From NCBI GenBank assembly GCA_965248685.1, contig CBDFKC010000003.1:1798001-1862000 (forward strand): a DNA stretch of 64,000 nt, given 5' to 3'. The position numbers and the translations under genes were made by a program. This stretch comes from VYFG01 sp965248685. Lineage in GTDB: Bacteria > Pseudomonadota > Gammaproteobacteria > Arenicellales > Poriferihabitantaceae. Below are positions 1 through 8,604 of the stretch, one piece after another (position 1 is the stretch's first letter; the number at the start of each line of letters is the position of its first letter). The notes under the pieces were generated by a model. That model was not told the DNA's origin. It saw only the letters and a list, made by a program, of their open reading frames with translations, and did not search any database.

Positions 1-532
1 TCACCGCAAACGGGTTGTTGCGGCAGGCGTCGAGAATCACGATGTTAACTGGATTTCTCGCAGTTTCCATTTTCGCCAGTATGCGGCTGGCATCAATGGT
101 TTCAAACGCGATTTCATCTTCCGCCAGGATGTCTGCGCCAATAGGTACCAGGAAATTTCTACCATCGACCTGCAAGCCATGGCCGGCATAGTAAAACAGG
201 CCGACGTCGGCACGCGCGAGCTTATTGCCGAATTCCCGAATCGCCCGGTGCATTCCAACCCGAGTCATATCGGTTTGAAGATCCACTTCAAATCCAAGGT
301 CCTTTAATGTGTTCGCCATATCCCTGGCATCATTGGCTGGATTATCGAGCGGCGACCAATCGTATCCACCGTTACCGATTACCAGCGCAACCCGGGTTTC
401 TGCATTCGCCATTTGACTAAAAAATAACAGCGAAAGTATTAAAGTTGCCATCTGTACAAAGCTGATACCACCAGATGGCAAATGGAGTCGCAGATTAAAT
501 CTACTGTTCACATTGTCCACCGCCTTGTTCAT
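1..532 (-). CDS. Caspase-like (peptidase C14) exported protein, C-terminus cut by window edge
   Basis: Reading the minus strand from an ATG at 532 gives about 177 residues that run off the left edge. After a hydrophobic N-terminal segment ending near SQMANA (signal peptide or anchor), the sequence shows the p20 caspase fold: VALVIGNGGYDWSPLDNP, then the catalytic His in YYAGHGLQVDG and the catalytic Cys in ILDACRNNPF at the very edge. Such bacterial metacaspase-like proteins are often periplasmic or membrane-linked and carry extra C-terminal domains, which cannot be seen here. A GAGGAA ribosome site lies just before the ATG. The peptidase assignment is firm; its target is unknown. Confidence 0.88.
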   Translation of the reverse strand, partial: MNKAVDNVNSRFNLRLHLPSGGISFVQMATLILSLLFFSQMANAETRVALVIGNGGYDWSPLDNPANDARDMANTLKDLGFEVDLQTDMTRVGMHRAIREFGNKLARADVGLFYYAGHGLQVDGRNFLVPIGADILAEDEIAFETIDASRILAKMETARNPVNIVILDACRNNPFAV

Positions 533-563
533 CAATTATTCCTCACCTATATAATATGTGTTA

Positions 564-606
564 ATTATAGCGAATGCGTGTTTCATTTAATGTGAACAAA
601 TTCACA
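564..606 (-). promoter_or_regulatory. Predicted class II CRP-dependent promoter of the caspase-like gene
   Basis: The palindrome TGTGAACAAATTCACA (591-606) matches the CRP/Vfr consensus TGTGA-N6-TCACA exactly and is symmetrical out to AATGTGAA/TTCACATT (589-608). On the minus strand a perfect TATAAT lies at 569-564. Placing +1 about at 557 puts the palindrome centre (598.5) at -41.5, the class II CRP position. No convincing -35 box is present, as expected for an activator-dependent promoter. The site could also act on the dioxygenase gene starting at 744. Confidence 0.65.
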
Positions 607-743
607 TTGATCGCTGAATAACAGAAACGGAGTGGATTATCCTGAAACCCGAAATATTCGCTAATTCTAGCTAGTTATCTTCGTGTTATCAATGAGTTAG
701 ATAATATCAATATTATCAGTATTTTTACCAAAAAATCCCGTCG

Positions 744-1610
744 ATGAAAATATCACCGCTTCACCCGGAATTTGCCGCCGAAATCACCGGCATGGATTTA
801 TCCATGACTTTATCTACTAAGGATTTCGACCAAATCGATCAGGCTATCAATCAGTTTTCAGTGCTGGTGTTTCCAGGGCAAAATCTTGACGATCAGGCCC
901 AGCTGACATTTTCCCGGCTGTTTGGGCCGAGCGAAGAAGACCATGTTGCTTACTATAGTCATGGCAAAATTCGCTATATTGGCCATGTGGGCAATATCGA
1001 TGATGCCGGACACAAACTGGCAAAAACCAATCGTGGTGTGAAGTCTCAGACTGGTAATAATATGTGGCATTCTGACAGTTCTTTCAGAGAAACGCCGAGC
1101 CTTTATTCCACTCTCTTTGCCTATGAAATTCCGGCGCAGGAGGGCGATACAGAATTTGCCAGTGGCCGCAGCGCCTATCAGCGATTGGACGACAATACCC
1201 GATCCTCGGTGGATAATCTGGTAGGAATTCATGACTATATTTATTCCCGAACCAAAGTGGGGCAAGACGCTGTCAGCCCAGGGCAGCGAACTTATATGCG
1301 ACCAGTACGACAACGACTGGTAAGAAAAAATCCGCTGACCAATCAGAGAAATCTGTTCGTTGGGTCCCATTTACGCGCAATCGAAGGGTGGTCTGATCAT
1401 GATGCGCGAGCATTAATTGATCGACTGATTGCCGAAGTTACCCGTCCGGCATCCCGATACCGCCATCGATGGACCGTGGGAGATTTTGTGATGTGGGATA
1501 ATCGATGTGTGTTGCACAGGGGTTGCGGTTATGATCCTGACCGCTTTCGTCGGCGCTTGCATCAAACCCGGGTGCGGGGTGCCGGGCCGACTCTGGAAGA
1601 ATCCATTTGA
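744..1610 (+). CDS. TfdA-like Fe(II)/2-oxoglutarate-dependent dioxygenase
   Basis: A 288-residue cytosolic enzyme of the TauD/TfdA family. The metal triad is visible: His and Asp in NNMWHSDSSF (about residues 111-113) and the distal His in WDNRCVLHRG. The 2-oxoglutarate-binding Arg is in the C-terminal RRRLHQTRV segment. The signature RHRWTVGDFVMWDNRCVLHRG-type stretch and the length closely resemble 2,4-D dioxygenase TfdA. These enzymes couple decarboxylation of 2-oxoglutarate to hydroxylation and often cleave ether, sulfonate or C-N bonds. The substrate is unknown. It is followed on the same strand, 70 bp on, by a ureohydrolase and a transporter, so a shared catabolic role is inferred. Confidence 0.88.
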   Translation: MKISPLHPEFAAEITGMDLSMTLSTKDFDQIDQAINQFSVLVFPGQNLDDQAQLTFSRLFGPSEEDHVAYYSHGKIRYIGHVGNIDDAGHKLAKTNRGVKSQTGNNMWHSDSSFRETPSLYSTLFAYEIPAQEGDTEFASGRSAYQRLDDNTRSSVDNLVGIHDYIYSRTKVGQDAVSPGQRTYMRPVRQRLVRKNPLTNQRNLFVGSHLRAIEGWSDHDARALIDRLIAEVTRPASRYRHRWTVGDFVMWDNRCVLHRGCGYDPDRFRRRLHQTRVRGAGPTLEESI

Positions 1611-1680
1611 TTCCAGCTATTTTTCAGTATTTTCCGAATTAGTTTTATCCGATACCGTTTTAACCGACACCGAGTGAAAA

Positions 1681-2586
1681 ATGTCTAAAAATCTATTTGT
1701 CTCTCCACTAACCTTCTTGTCACTTCCCCTGTCAGATAACTTCTCAGACGCCGACGTCGCCATCCTGGGAGTTCCTTATGACTGTGCCAGAAACATGATC
1801 CGTCATGGATCACGGCTCGGGCCAAATGCGGTACGTCACGCGTCGATCCTCACTGGAAAATTACTGGGTGACGCAGATCCGTCACCCTTCGATACGCTCA
1901 AAGTAGTTGATGCTGGTAATGTTGATTTGTCCCTTGAGGATATCGGTCAGGCGTTTGACCAGATTGAAAAGGCGATGGTCAGAATTTTAGCCAGCGACTG
2001 TATACCTGTCAGCGTGGGCGGCGATGGTGCGGTGAGTCTTCCACAGATGCGCGCGTTAAATAAACACCATGGTCAGTTTGCGGTGCTGCACTTTGATGCC
2101 CATACCGATGCCTGGCCGGTATTCCCCGAGCACGAGTTTACTAATGCCAATCAGTTTACCCATGCGGTGACGGAAAATCTGATTGACCTGGATGCGTCAA
2201 TACATATTGGAACCCGGGGTCCGGTTAACGCCAACGCCGCCATAGAACACGCGAGATCGATGGGGTATGAGGTGATTCCATTTGACGATTATCGAGCTAT
2301 GGGGCATCAGCAGGTAGTTGAACATCTGCGTAAAAGAGTTGATGAAAAGCCGGTTTTCATTTGCTATGACATGGATTTTTTCGACCCCTCTATCGCACCC
2401 GGAGTGGCCACTCCGACCCCGGGAGGTGCCCTGGCCGCGGAAGGGATTGATTTGATGAGGGCCTTGAAAGGACTCAATATTATTGCGATTGATATTAATA
2501 CGACTACGCCAATTCACGATCCTTCAGGCACTACCGCCCACCTCGCCGCGGGCCTTGTCGCGGAAAGTCTGGGGATATTGGGATAA
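1681..2586 (+). CDS. Arginase/agmatinase-family ureohydrolase with altered first metal ligand
   Basis: A 301-residue ureohydrolase-fold enzyme, expected to hydrolyse a guanidino compound to urea and an amine with a binuclear Mn (or Ni) centre. Metal motifs seen: HFDAHTDAW (DAHTD) and CYDMDFFDP (DxDxxDP). The first motif, normally GGDHS, reads GGDGAVSLP, so the usual first His ligand is replaced by Gly. The fold and the other ligands are intact, so the gene is not obviously decayed; the substrate or metal use may differ from agmatinase. It follows the TfdA-like dioxygenase and precedes an MFS permease. Confidence 0.85.
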   Translation: MSKNLFVSPLTFLSLPLSDNFSDADVAILGVPYDCARNMIRHGSRLGPNAVRHASILTGKLLGDADPSPFDTLKVVDAGNVDLSLEDIGQAFDQIEKAMVRILASDCIPVSVGGDGAVSLPQMRALNKHHGQFAVLHFDAHTDAWPVFPEHEFTNANQFTHAVTENLIDLDASIHIGTRGPVNANAAIEHARSMGYEVIPFDDYRAMGHQQVVEHLRKRVDEKPVFICYDMDFFDPSIAPGVATPTPGGALAAEGIDLMRALKGLNIIAIDINTTTPIHDPSGTTAHLAAGLVAESLGILG

Positions 2587-2606
2587 AAATTTCGGATCGC
2601 GCCGGC

Positions 2607-3863
2607 TTGGCCGGGGCTGCACCTGGTTCCCACCGTTCCATACTGGCCGGGGAGTGGCGTTTATTACTTTTCGGATTCATCATGACGTTCTGGTCGAGCC
2701 CCGGCCAAACCTTCTTTGTTTCCCTGTTTAGTAGTCAGATTCGGTCTGAGCTATCGTTGAGCCACGGGGAATTTGGCGCGCTGTATTCGGCAGCCACTTT
2801 GGCCAGCGCATTTGTCATGATTTGGACCGGAACCCTGGTAGACCGAATCGATCTCCGAAAATTTTCCATCGTTGTGGTGACGCTTCTCGCCATAGGGTGT
2901 TGGGGAATGTCCATGAGCTATATCGTCCCGGTGCTAGGTGTCAGTATCTTTTTACTTAGACACGCGGGTCAGGGCCTCATGTTTTTATGCAGCAGTACCG
3001 CGATGGTTCGGTACCTGGAGCCGGTTAAGGGCAAGGCTTCCTCGATCAGTAGTATGGGGTATCCATTAGGTGAAGCAATTTTTCCAAGTATCGCCATCGC
3101 CATGCTATTGGCTTTCGGTTGGCGAACCAGTTGGCAATTCTACGGGGGCTTCCTGTTACTGGTGATCGTTCCTCTGGTGTTTACTGTTCTGTCAAATCAC
3201 AAAAGCCGGCATCTGTCTTACTTACAGAAAATTAACGCCGAGCAAGAGAATGTTGGTAGGGAATATCGCCGGCGTCAATGGCAACGATCTGAAGTGATTA
3301 GAGATCCCAAGTTTTATTTGATTTTACCGGGGCTGTTGTCGCAACCACTTATGTTCACCGGGTTTATATTTCATCAAGTTCACTTAGTTGAATCCAAAGG
3401 CTGGGATCTGACCGTTTGGGGAAGTCTATTCGTGGTGTATGCCCTGGTCTCTGTGGCGTTCAACTTGATTTGCGGCGGACTGATCGATCGCTTTGGTGCT
3501 AGCCGCATCGTTCCTTTTCACCCGATTCCCATGGCGATTGGTTTGCTGGCATTGTCACTATCCTCTGCGCCTCACACGGCGCTTGTGTTTCTGGTCATGA
3601 CCGGAATCACCGTGGGACTGGCTTCGCCATTATCGACGCCTTTTTTCGCAGAACTCTACGGCAATAAACATATCGGTTCGATCAAGTCTTTGTCGACTTC
3701 AATGATGGTGTTGTTTTCCGCGATTTCTCCAGTGGTTATTGGTTGGATGTTTGATCTCGGCGTCACCTTGGAAACGTTGACTCTGTGCGGAAGTATTTAT
3801 ATCGCGGTTACCTCAACATTGGCTTATTGGACATTGCGCAAATACGTATATTCAAAATCCTGA
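2607..3863 (+). CDS. MFS transporter
   Basis: A membrane protein of up to 418 residues with about 12 hydrophobic segments. The MFS motif A signature appears after TM2 (GTLVDRIDLRK) and again after TM8 (GGLIDRFGASR), the internal repeat of the superfamily. The start is unclear: a TTG at 2607 is used here. An ATG 25 codons later (MTFWSSPGQ) would cut into the first transmembrane segment. It begins about 20 bp after the ureohydrolase and probably imports that pathway's substrate or exports its product. Confidence 0.82.
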   Translation: MAGAAPGSHRSILAGEWRLLLFGFIMTFWSSPGQTFFVSLFSSQIRSELSLSHGEFGALYSAATLASAFVMIWTGTLVDRIDLRKFSIVVVTLLAIGCWGMSMSYIVPVLGVSIFLLRHAGQGLMFLCSSTAMVRYLEPVKGKASSISSMGYPLGEAIFPSIAIAMLLAFGWRTSWQFYGGFLLLVIVPLVFTVLSNHKSRHLSYLQKINAEQENVGREYRRRQWQRSEVIRDPKFYLILPGLLSQPLMFTGFIFHQVHLVESKGWDLTVWGSLFVVYALVSVAFNLICGGLIDRFGASRIVPFHPIPMAIGLLALSLSSAPHTALVFLVMTGITVGLASPLSTPFFAELYGNKHIGSIKSLSTSMMVLFSAISPVVIGWMFDLGVTLETLTLCGSIYIAVTSTLAYWTLRKYVYSKS

Positions 3864-3901
3864 TTCTTCGGTTAACTCCTTTGGACTCGAATCCCGGAAG
3901 G

Positions 3902-4660
3902 CTAAATTGAAATCCCTCCATCTACGGTCAGGGTCTGCCCGGTAACATACTCAGCTCCGGCGGCAAGGAAAAGAATCGCATCAGCATATTCGGCAGGGCT
4001 TCCTTTGCGCTGTAACGGACAATCTGCCTCCCAATCGAGGCTGGTAGTTTCAAAACGACACATCCATTCAGAGTCCACTAAACCCGGTGCGATGGCATTA
4101 ACCCGCACCGTAGGCGCAAGGGCCCGAGCCCATTCCCGGGTAAGACTGATAAGGCCTGCCTTGGTGGCGCAGTAGGGAGAACTCGATCCACCACCGCCAT
4201 ACGCGGAGATCGATGCTGTATTGACGATTGCACCATGAGACTGGCGCAATGCGTCGGCGGCTGCTTTAGTGCATCGGTAAGGGCCAAGCAGATTTACATT
4301 CAACAACAATTGCCAGAACTCTTCATCTTGCCGGGCGAAATCAGCTGGGTCGATTGGTCGGGATGTTCCCGGGGTCGCTGCATTGTTGATCAGATAATCG
4401 AGCCCACCAAGATTTTCAATTGCACCGGTCACCATTGAGTGCGCAGCATCTGGTTCCCCGACACTACCGGCGGATTTATACACATCATGTCCTTCCACGA
4501 GAAAATTTTCGACGGTGTTATCGAGTTTTTCACCCGGTAGGTCATTAATGGCAACTGAAGCGCCACAGCGTAAAAAGGCCTCAACAACGCCAAGACCAAT
4601 GCCAGACGCGGCGCCTGTAACCAATACCTTTTTTTGTTTGAGATCATAGCTTGCAAGCAT
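3902..4660 (-). CDS. Short-chain dehydrogenase/reductase (SDR)
   Basis: A classical NAD(P)-dependent SDR. It shows the TGAASGIG cofactor motif near the N-terminus, NNAA, and the catalytic Ser and Tyr-x3-Lys in SISAYGGGGSSSPYCATK. The frame stays open upstream to 4717, but those residues do not fit the family. The ATG at 4660 (MLASYDLKQKK) places the Rossmann motif at the normal position. The C-terminal EYVTGQTLTVDGG is typical of the FabG-like group. It is convergent with the MFS gene. The substrate is not predictable. Confidence 0.88.
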   Translation of the reverse strand: MLASYDLKQKKVLVTGAASGIGLGVVEAFLRCGASVAINDLPGEKLDNTVENFLVEGHDVYKSAGSVGEPDAAHSMVTGAIENLGGLDYLINNAATPGTSRPIDPADFARQDEEFWQLLLNVNLLGPYRCTKAAADALRQSHGAIVNTASISAYGGGGSSSPYCATKAGLISLTREWARALAPTVRVNAIAPGLVDSEWMCRFETTSLDWEADCPLQRKGSPAEYADAILFLAAGAEYVTGQTLTVDGGISI

Positions 4661-4773
4661 AAGAATATTTGGGCAGGAAAATTTTACAAGATATAAAGCA
4701 GCCGAGATTACCCACATCTTAAATTGAGGTCAATTTTCGCTATACTCGCGCTCCATTTACCGGAGACCACAAA

Positions 4774-6153
4774 TTGCCACAGCCACGGGTATTGACCGAT
4801 GAGACCAAAAGTCTGTTGATCATCGCCTTTCCATTGGCGGCAGCATACTTTGCCGAGTTTGCGATGTTTGTCACCACCAAAATGGTCGTGGGAAAGCTAG
4901 GTTATGAAGAACTGGCCGCGGTGGGAATTGCCGGTGATCTGGCGTTCGAAGTGGTAATTGTGCTAATGGGATTGCTTTCCATCGTAGGCGTGCTGTGCGC
5001 TCAGGCTGAAGGCGCAGGGCAAAAGAAGCAAGCTGGGCTTGCGGTACGTCAGGGTTTTATAATTTCCCTGGCAACCGGGATTCCTGCAACCTGGTTGGTG
5101 TGGAATCTTGATGTCGTTCTTGAATGGACCGGGCAGGAAGCAATCGTGGTGGAACTTGCCCGCCCCTATCTTCGGCAACTGGCGAGTTTTGTCCTGGCCG
5201 TATTGCTTTTTTCGGTATTGCGAAATTTCGTTTCCGCGCTGTCCAGACCCATTGCGGTGATGCTCATTACGTTTGGCGCTGTGCTGGTTAACTATCAGCT
5301 AACCGTGTGGTTTGTTTTTGGCGGAATCGGTCTAAGCCCAATGGGTGTCGCGGGAGCGGGTCTTGCAACCAATCTTGTTTCCTGGCTGATGTTTATCTGC
5401 TTGCTGATATTCGTTTATGTGACACCATCGTTGCGGGGGTATGGCGTATTTGCAGACCGCTGGAAGTTCGATTTTTCGATTTGCCGGGAAATCGTTTTCC
5501 TTGGCGTCCCGGTCGCAATGCTGGTATTTCTCGAGGCCGGATTATTTATGGCGGCATCAATACTGTCAGGGAAGATTAGCGCTCAAACCCTGGCCGCTTA
5601 TGAAGTCGTAATGGCCTGGGTAGGAATACCCTTTGTCGTCGCAATGGGTTTGGCAGAAGCAACCATGGTGAGAGTGGCATACGGTATGGGGCGAATCGAT
5701 TATTTTGCGGTAAGACGTTCTGGAATGCTTGGAATGGGTTTAGGGATTGTTGTTTTGCTGCTACTTATAATTGTTCCCCTTGGTTTAGCCAGCTATATCG
5801 TTGATATTTTTATTTCACCAGATGACCCGGGATTTAAAACAGTCTCATTGCTGGCAGTGGAGTTTCTCGCTATAGCGGCGATCTTCCAGGTTTTTGATGG
5901 GCTTCAGGCGATCGCGGCCCGGGCTCTGCGAGCAATGAAAGATAGCGTAGCGCCGCTATGGATTGCGAGCTTTGGTTACTGGGTTCTCGGAATCGGAGGC
6001 GGTTCACTACTGGCGTTCAAATATGAACTGGGTGGAACCGGACTATGGTGGGGCCTTGCTATGGGGCTAACTGCAACTGGCTCATTACTAGCATGGCGTT
6101 TTTGGCAGCGCTCCAATCAGTTGATTTCGAGGGGCCAGACATCGACCCGATAG
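4774..6153 (+). CDS. MATE-family efflux transporter
   Basis: A 459-residue inner-membrane protein with about 12 transmembrane segments, of the NorM/DinF-type MATE superfamily that exports cationic drugs or metabolites by Na+ or H+ antiport. The N-terminal half begins with the family-like pattern IIAFPLAAAYFAEFAMFV followed by VGKLGYEELAAVGIAGD; a related pattern recurs in the second half. The start is a TTG at 4774 preceded by GGAG, and no better ATG is available. It is transcribed alone and divergent from the SDR. Confidence 0.87.
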   Translation: MPQPRVLTDETKSLLIIAFPLAAAYFAEFAMFVTTKMVVGKLGYEELAAVGIAGDLAFEVVIVLMGLLSIVGVLCAQAEGAGQKKQAGLAVRQGFIISLATGIPATWLVWNLDVVLEWTGQEAIVVELARPYLRQLASFVLAVLLFSVLRNFVSALSRPIAVMLITFGAVLVNYQLTVWFVFGGIGLSPMGVAGAGLATNLVSWLMFICLLIFVYVTPSLRGYGVFADRWKFDFSICREIVFLGVPVAMLVFLEAGLFMAASILSGKISAQTLAAYEVVMAWVGIPFVVAMGLAEATMVRVAYGMGRIDYFAVRRSGMLGMGLGIVVLLLLIIVPLGLASYIVDIFISPDDPGFKTVSLLAVEFLAIAAIFQVFDGLQAIAARALRAMKDSVAPLWIASFGYWVLGIGGGSLLAFKYELGGTGLWWGLAMGLTATGSLLAWRFWQRSNQLISRGQTSTR

Positions 6154-6219
6154 TATGTGTCAAAGAAATCAATAAACGCTAATACTCACTTTCCCGGCAA
6201 TCCAGTAAGCAAATAAAAT

Positions 6220-6453
6220 TTGGCCCTGCGCAAAAAAGAGTTAGCTATTGGATTGCTTGTGATCGGAAGCTTTCTCGCGATATTAACGTATGTTGCCGGA
6301 GAGTGGCTTGAAAACAAGGAAAGCGCATGTAGAGAAGAATGCGGGCTGGAGGGCAAGAATTATCGGTATCTAGCCCCCCATGGGGGCAAGAGACGTGGAA
6401 TGACAAGGGTTGGTCAATGCATATGCATTGACCCGGTTAAAACTGATTTTTGA
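6220..6453 (+). CDS. Small single-span membrane protein, unknown function
   Basis: A 77-residue ORF with a TTG start. It has one hydrophobic helix (LAIGLLVIGSFLAILTYVAG, residues 8-27) followed by a short outer domain with four Cys (ACREECG and QCICID), suggesting a disulfide-stabilised periplasmic tail. No family is recognised. It lies 66 bp after the MATE gene on the same strand and could be cotranscribed. The start and the reality of the gene are moderately supported by the membrane-plus-Cys layout. Confidence 0.5.
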   Translation: MALRKKELAIGLLVIGSFLAILTYVAGEWLENKESACREECGLEGKNYRYLAPHGGKRRGMTRVGQCICIDPVKTDF

Positions 6454-6548
6454 AATAGGTTGCCGTTGAAGAAAATTGCGTTTCCCAGGCATCTCATATA
6501 GAAATCGAAAACCTGTTGGTTAATTTGCAGTCTATTGAGGAAATTACC

Positions 6549-6965
6549 TTGAACCGAAGAAAAATCACGATCATCCTGTTTTTGATGCTTGGCAACACTG
6601 CTGCATCATTTGCAACCGATAATCATCCGCTAATCGGCAGTTGGAAGTTGGAGTCCTTTGAGTACTATGGAACGTGGGTATCAGCCGAAGACACGACATC
6701 GCTGAAACATTTCACCAAAACACATTTCACCTGGGTTGATGTACAAGATAGCAACGGAGTGGTGAAAGCAGTTGGAGGTGGTCGTGTTTCATATGAAAAT
6801 AATTACTTTATCGAGCATATCGATTACGGAAAAGGAGACAGTATCGAAAAGCTGCTGGGAGCTCGTGTGAAATTCAATTGGAAAATTGAAGACGGCGTGT
6901 TTCATCAAACTGGAGTATTTCCTGATGGAACGACGATCTATGAAAAATGGGTTCGGGTGGAATAG
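6549..6965 (+). CDS. Exported lipocalin-like domain protein
   Basis: About 138 residues. The TTG at 6549 is chosen because GAGGAA lies eight bases upstream; the frame is open from 6516. After a signal peptide (ITIILFLMLGNTAASFA) the mature part opens HPLIGSWKLESFEYYG, the GxWKL pattern of lipocalin-like and DUF4488-type beta-barrels. It ends with GTTIYEKWVRVE, the closing strand of the same fold. The likely location is periplasmic. The ligand is unknown. Confidence 0.62.
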   Translation: MNRRKITIILFLMLGNTAASFATDNHPLIGSWKLESFEYYGTWVSAEDTTSLKHFTKTHFTWVDVQDSNGVVKAVGGGRVSYENNYFIEHIDYGKGDSIEKLLGARVKFNWKIEDGVFHQTGVFPDGTTIYEKWVRVE

Positions 6966-7468
6966 GGCCATAGACCATAGCAATCATAGCCGTGGGAATA
7001 TTGAATTAATATGTCCATATGTTTATGGTTCAAACTTGATCTGATAACTGAAAATTCAAGTTTCGATATAATCGGGCAATGACGGTAGAACCACTCAAAG
7101 CCGCTAGAGACAGTCGCCAACGGCGCCATTCAATGCACCATTTATCAATACCTCGAATATCATTGCAAACAGGCGTAATTTCTTTCTATACTATGTGAAA
7201 TAGATAAATATTTGTCCTGATAAAGGTGGATACTAGTGAGGTTGTGCTGGAAGCCAACATATTTTCGGCCCGAACAGGGTATAAACCGAATCATACCAAT
7301 AGTTGCCCCACGAGCGACACAGCACCCCTTTTTTTGTGCTCACTCCATTACATCTTACTTACCTGTTAACAGTAGGTGAATGAATTCCGTGTATAGGTAG
7401 GACGTATAAGCTTAAGGATTCTGGCTTGCCAGAAGTAACCCCAAACCAACCAACAAAGGAGAACAATG
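6966..7468. other. Intergenic, about 500 bp, no gene recognised
   Basis: AT-rich spacer between the lipocalin-like gene and the secreted 359-residue protein. Short open frames on the minus strand do not look coding. A TATAAT at about 7066 has no convincing -35 partner. Just before the gene, AGCAC/GTGCT arms flank a C/T-rich loop near 7320-7342, a weak hairpin. Confidence 0.4.
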
Positions 7469-8548
7469 ATGAAACATAGAAAAAGACCCGTAGCTTCTAA
7501 ACTCATCCAGGCTTGCACAGGCCTGATTATTGGAATGATGATTGCCACTGTAACCCCAACGGCAAAAGCGGTGAGCAGCAATTCTCTATACCAGCAAAAC
7601 TTTTTTTCACTAAGAATTTGCGGCAGTTTCGCCAACAAACTGGATGGTGCCCTGTCGGCGGGGCTGAATGGCAAGCTGGATGGATTCGGTAGTCTCGGCA
7701 TAGATGTTTATGGAAATTCGCTGAAGGGAAGACTTACGCCATCTGCCTCGGTCGACGCCAAGGCTTCCATGGGTGCGGGCGCTAACATTTCCTTAACCGG
7801 TTGCCTTGATCTGATTAAGCTGGCGGAGTTTTTGGAAAAAGAGGTGTTTACTACCGAAGCTGAACAGGCATTGGTCGACGCACTGTCAGTATTTGACCCC
7901 GACGAACTTCGAAATTCCCTGGTCAATGTCGCATTCTTGACCGGCCTGGACCCCAATCGGATGATCAGCCTGATTGAGCAGATACCCTCTGTGGCTGACG
8001 ACATGGCAAACCGGATCAGTACAGGGGACCCCCTGGAATTGCTCCGTTCGGTATCTACGCTCAGCAATTTGGCGAACGACCTGCCTTTACCTTTGGACGC
8101 CAGAACAAATCTGGCAGATATGGAGAGTGCGCTGGCGAATCACTTATCGGCATCCTTCGATATCCTGTCCCAGTTTCAGAACATCTGTTCGCAACCAGTG
8201 GAACCGGGATTACAGGCGGCCATCGACGAGATATGCAAGCCGCTAAATGAAATTGGTCTCGCCGAAGATCTCGAAACAGCGATTCTGCTGATCCCACAAC
8301 TACTTTCGACGACAGAAGATGTCCAGGATACGGTTAATGACTCGTTAACCTTGCTGGAGCAGATCGAAGATTTCATCGTCAACACGGTTAATGTCAGCAT
8401 CAACGCGCTGCAAAATACGGCGAATAGTATTCTCTCATTTCTGCAAAATGTCGTGAACGTCACGCTAAATGGTATAAATACTGCGGTTGCTGCGATCAAG
8501 AGTGTAGTGGATTCTATTGAAGATATTGTAGACGGTTTATCGATTTAG
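7469..8548 (+). CDS. Secreted protein of unknown function
   Basis: About 359 residues. Two adjacent ATGs occur; AAGGAG (7456-7461) is best spaced for the second, at 7469. A signal peptide ends near ATVTPTAKA. The mature protein is acidic, with four Cys (RICGSF, TGCLDL, NICSQ, EICKP). A glycine-rich early part (GLNGKLDGFGSLGIDVYG) is followed by long amphipathic helices. The last 60 residues are a Val/Ile/Asn-rich heptad-like helix ending in DIVDGLSI. No known domain is recognised. It stands alone with its own ribosome site and a 3' hairpin. Confidence 0.7.
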   Translation: MKHRKRPVASKLIQACTGLIIGMMIATVTPTAKAVSSNSLYQQNFFSLRICGSFANKLDGALSAGLNGKLDGFGSLGIDVYGNSLKGRLTPSASVDAKASMGAGANISLTGCLDLIKLAEFLEKEVFTTEAEQALVDALSVFDPDELRNSLVNVAFLTGLDPNRMISLIEQIPSVADDMANRISTGDPLELLRSVSTLSNLANDLPLPLDARTNLADMESALANHLSASFDILSQFQNICSQPVEPGLQAAIDEICKPLNEIGLAEDLETAILLIPQLLSTTEDVQDTVNDSLTLLEQIEDFIVNTVNVSINALQNTANSILSFLQNVVNVTLNGINTAVAAIKSVVDSIEDIVDGLSI

Positions 8549-8563
8549 AAATTTGTTTTTCAG

Positions 8564-8604
8564 TGGGGCGGAGGAATTTAACTCAATGACATTACTCCGC
8601 CCCA
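8564..8604 (+). terminator. Perfect 10-bp hairpin after the secreted-protein gene
   Basis: TGGGGCGGAG (8564-8573) pairs perfectly with CTCCGCCCCA (8595-8604) across a 21-base loop, 16 bases after the stop codon. The stem is GC-rich, but no uninterrupted T-run follows directly (GTTAGTAGTGAATTTTT). It may be a weak terminator or an mRNA-stabilising stem. Confidence 0.5.

Noticed and set aside
3883..3900. GGACTCGAATCCCGG, resembling a tRNA T-arm
   Set aside because: It lies only 20 bp after a protein stop codon and no acceptor, D or anticodon arm can be built around it.
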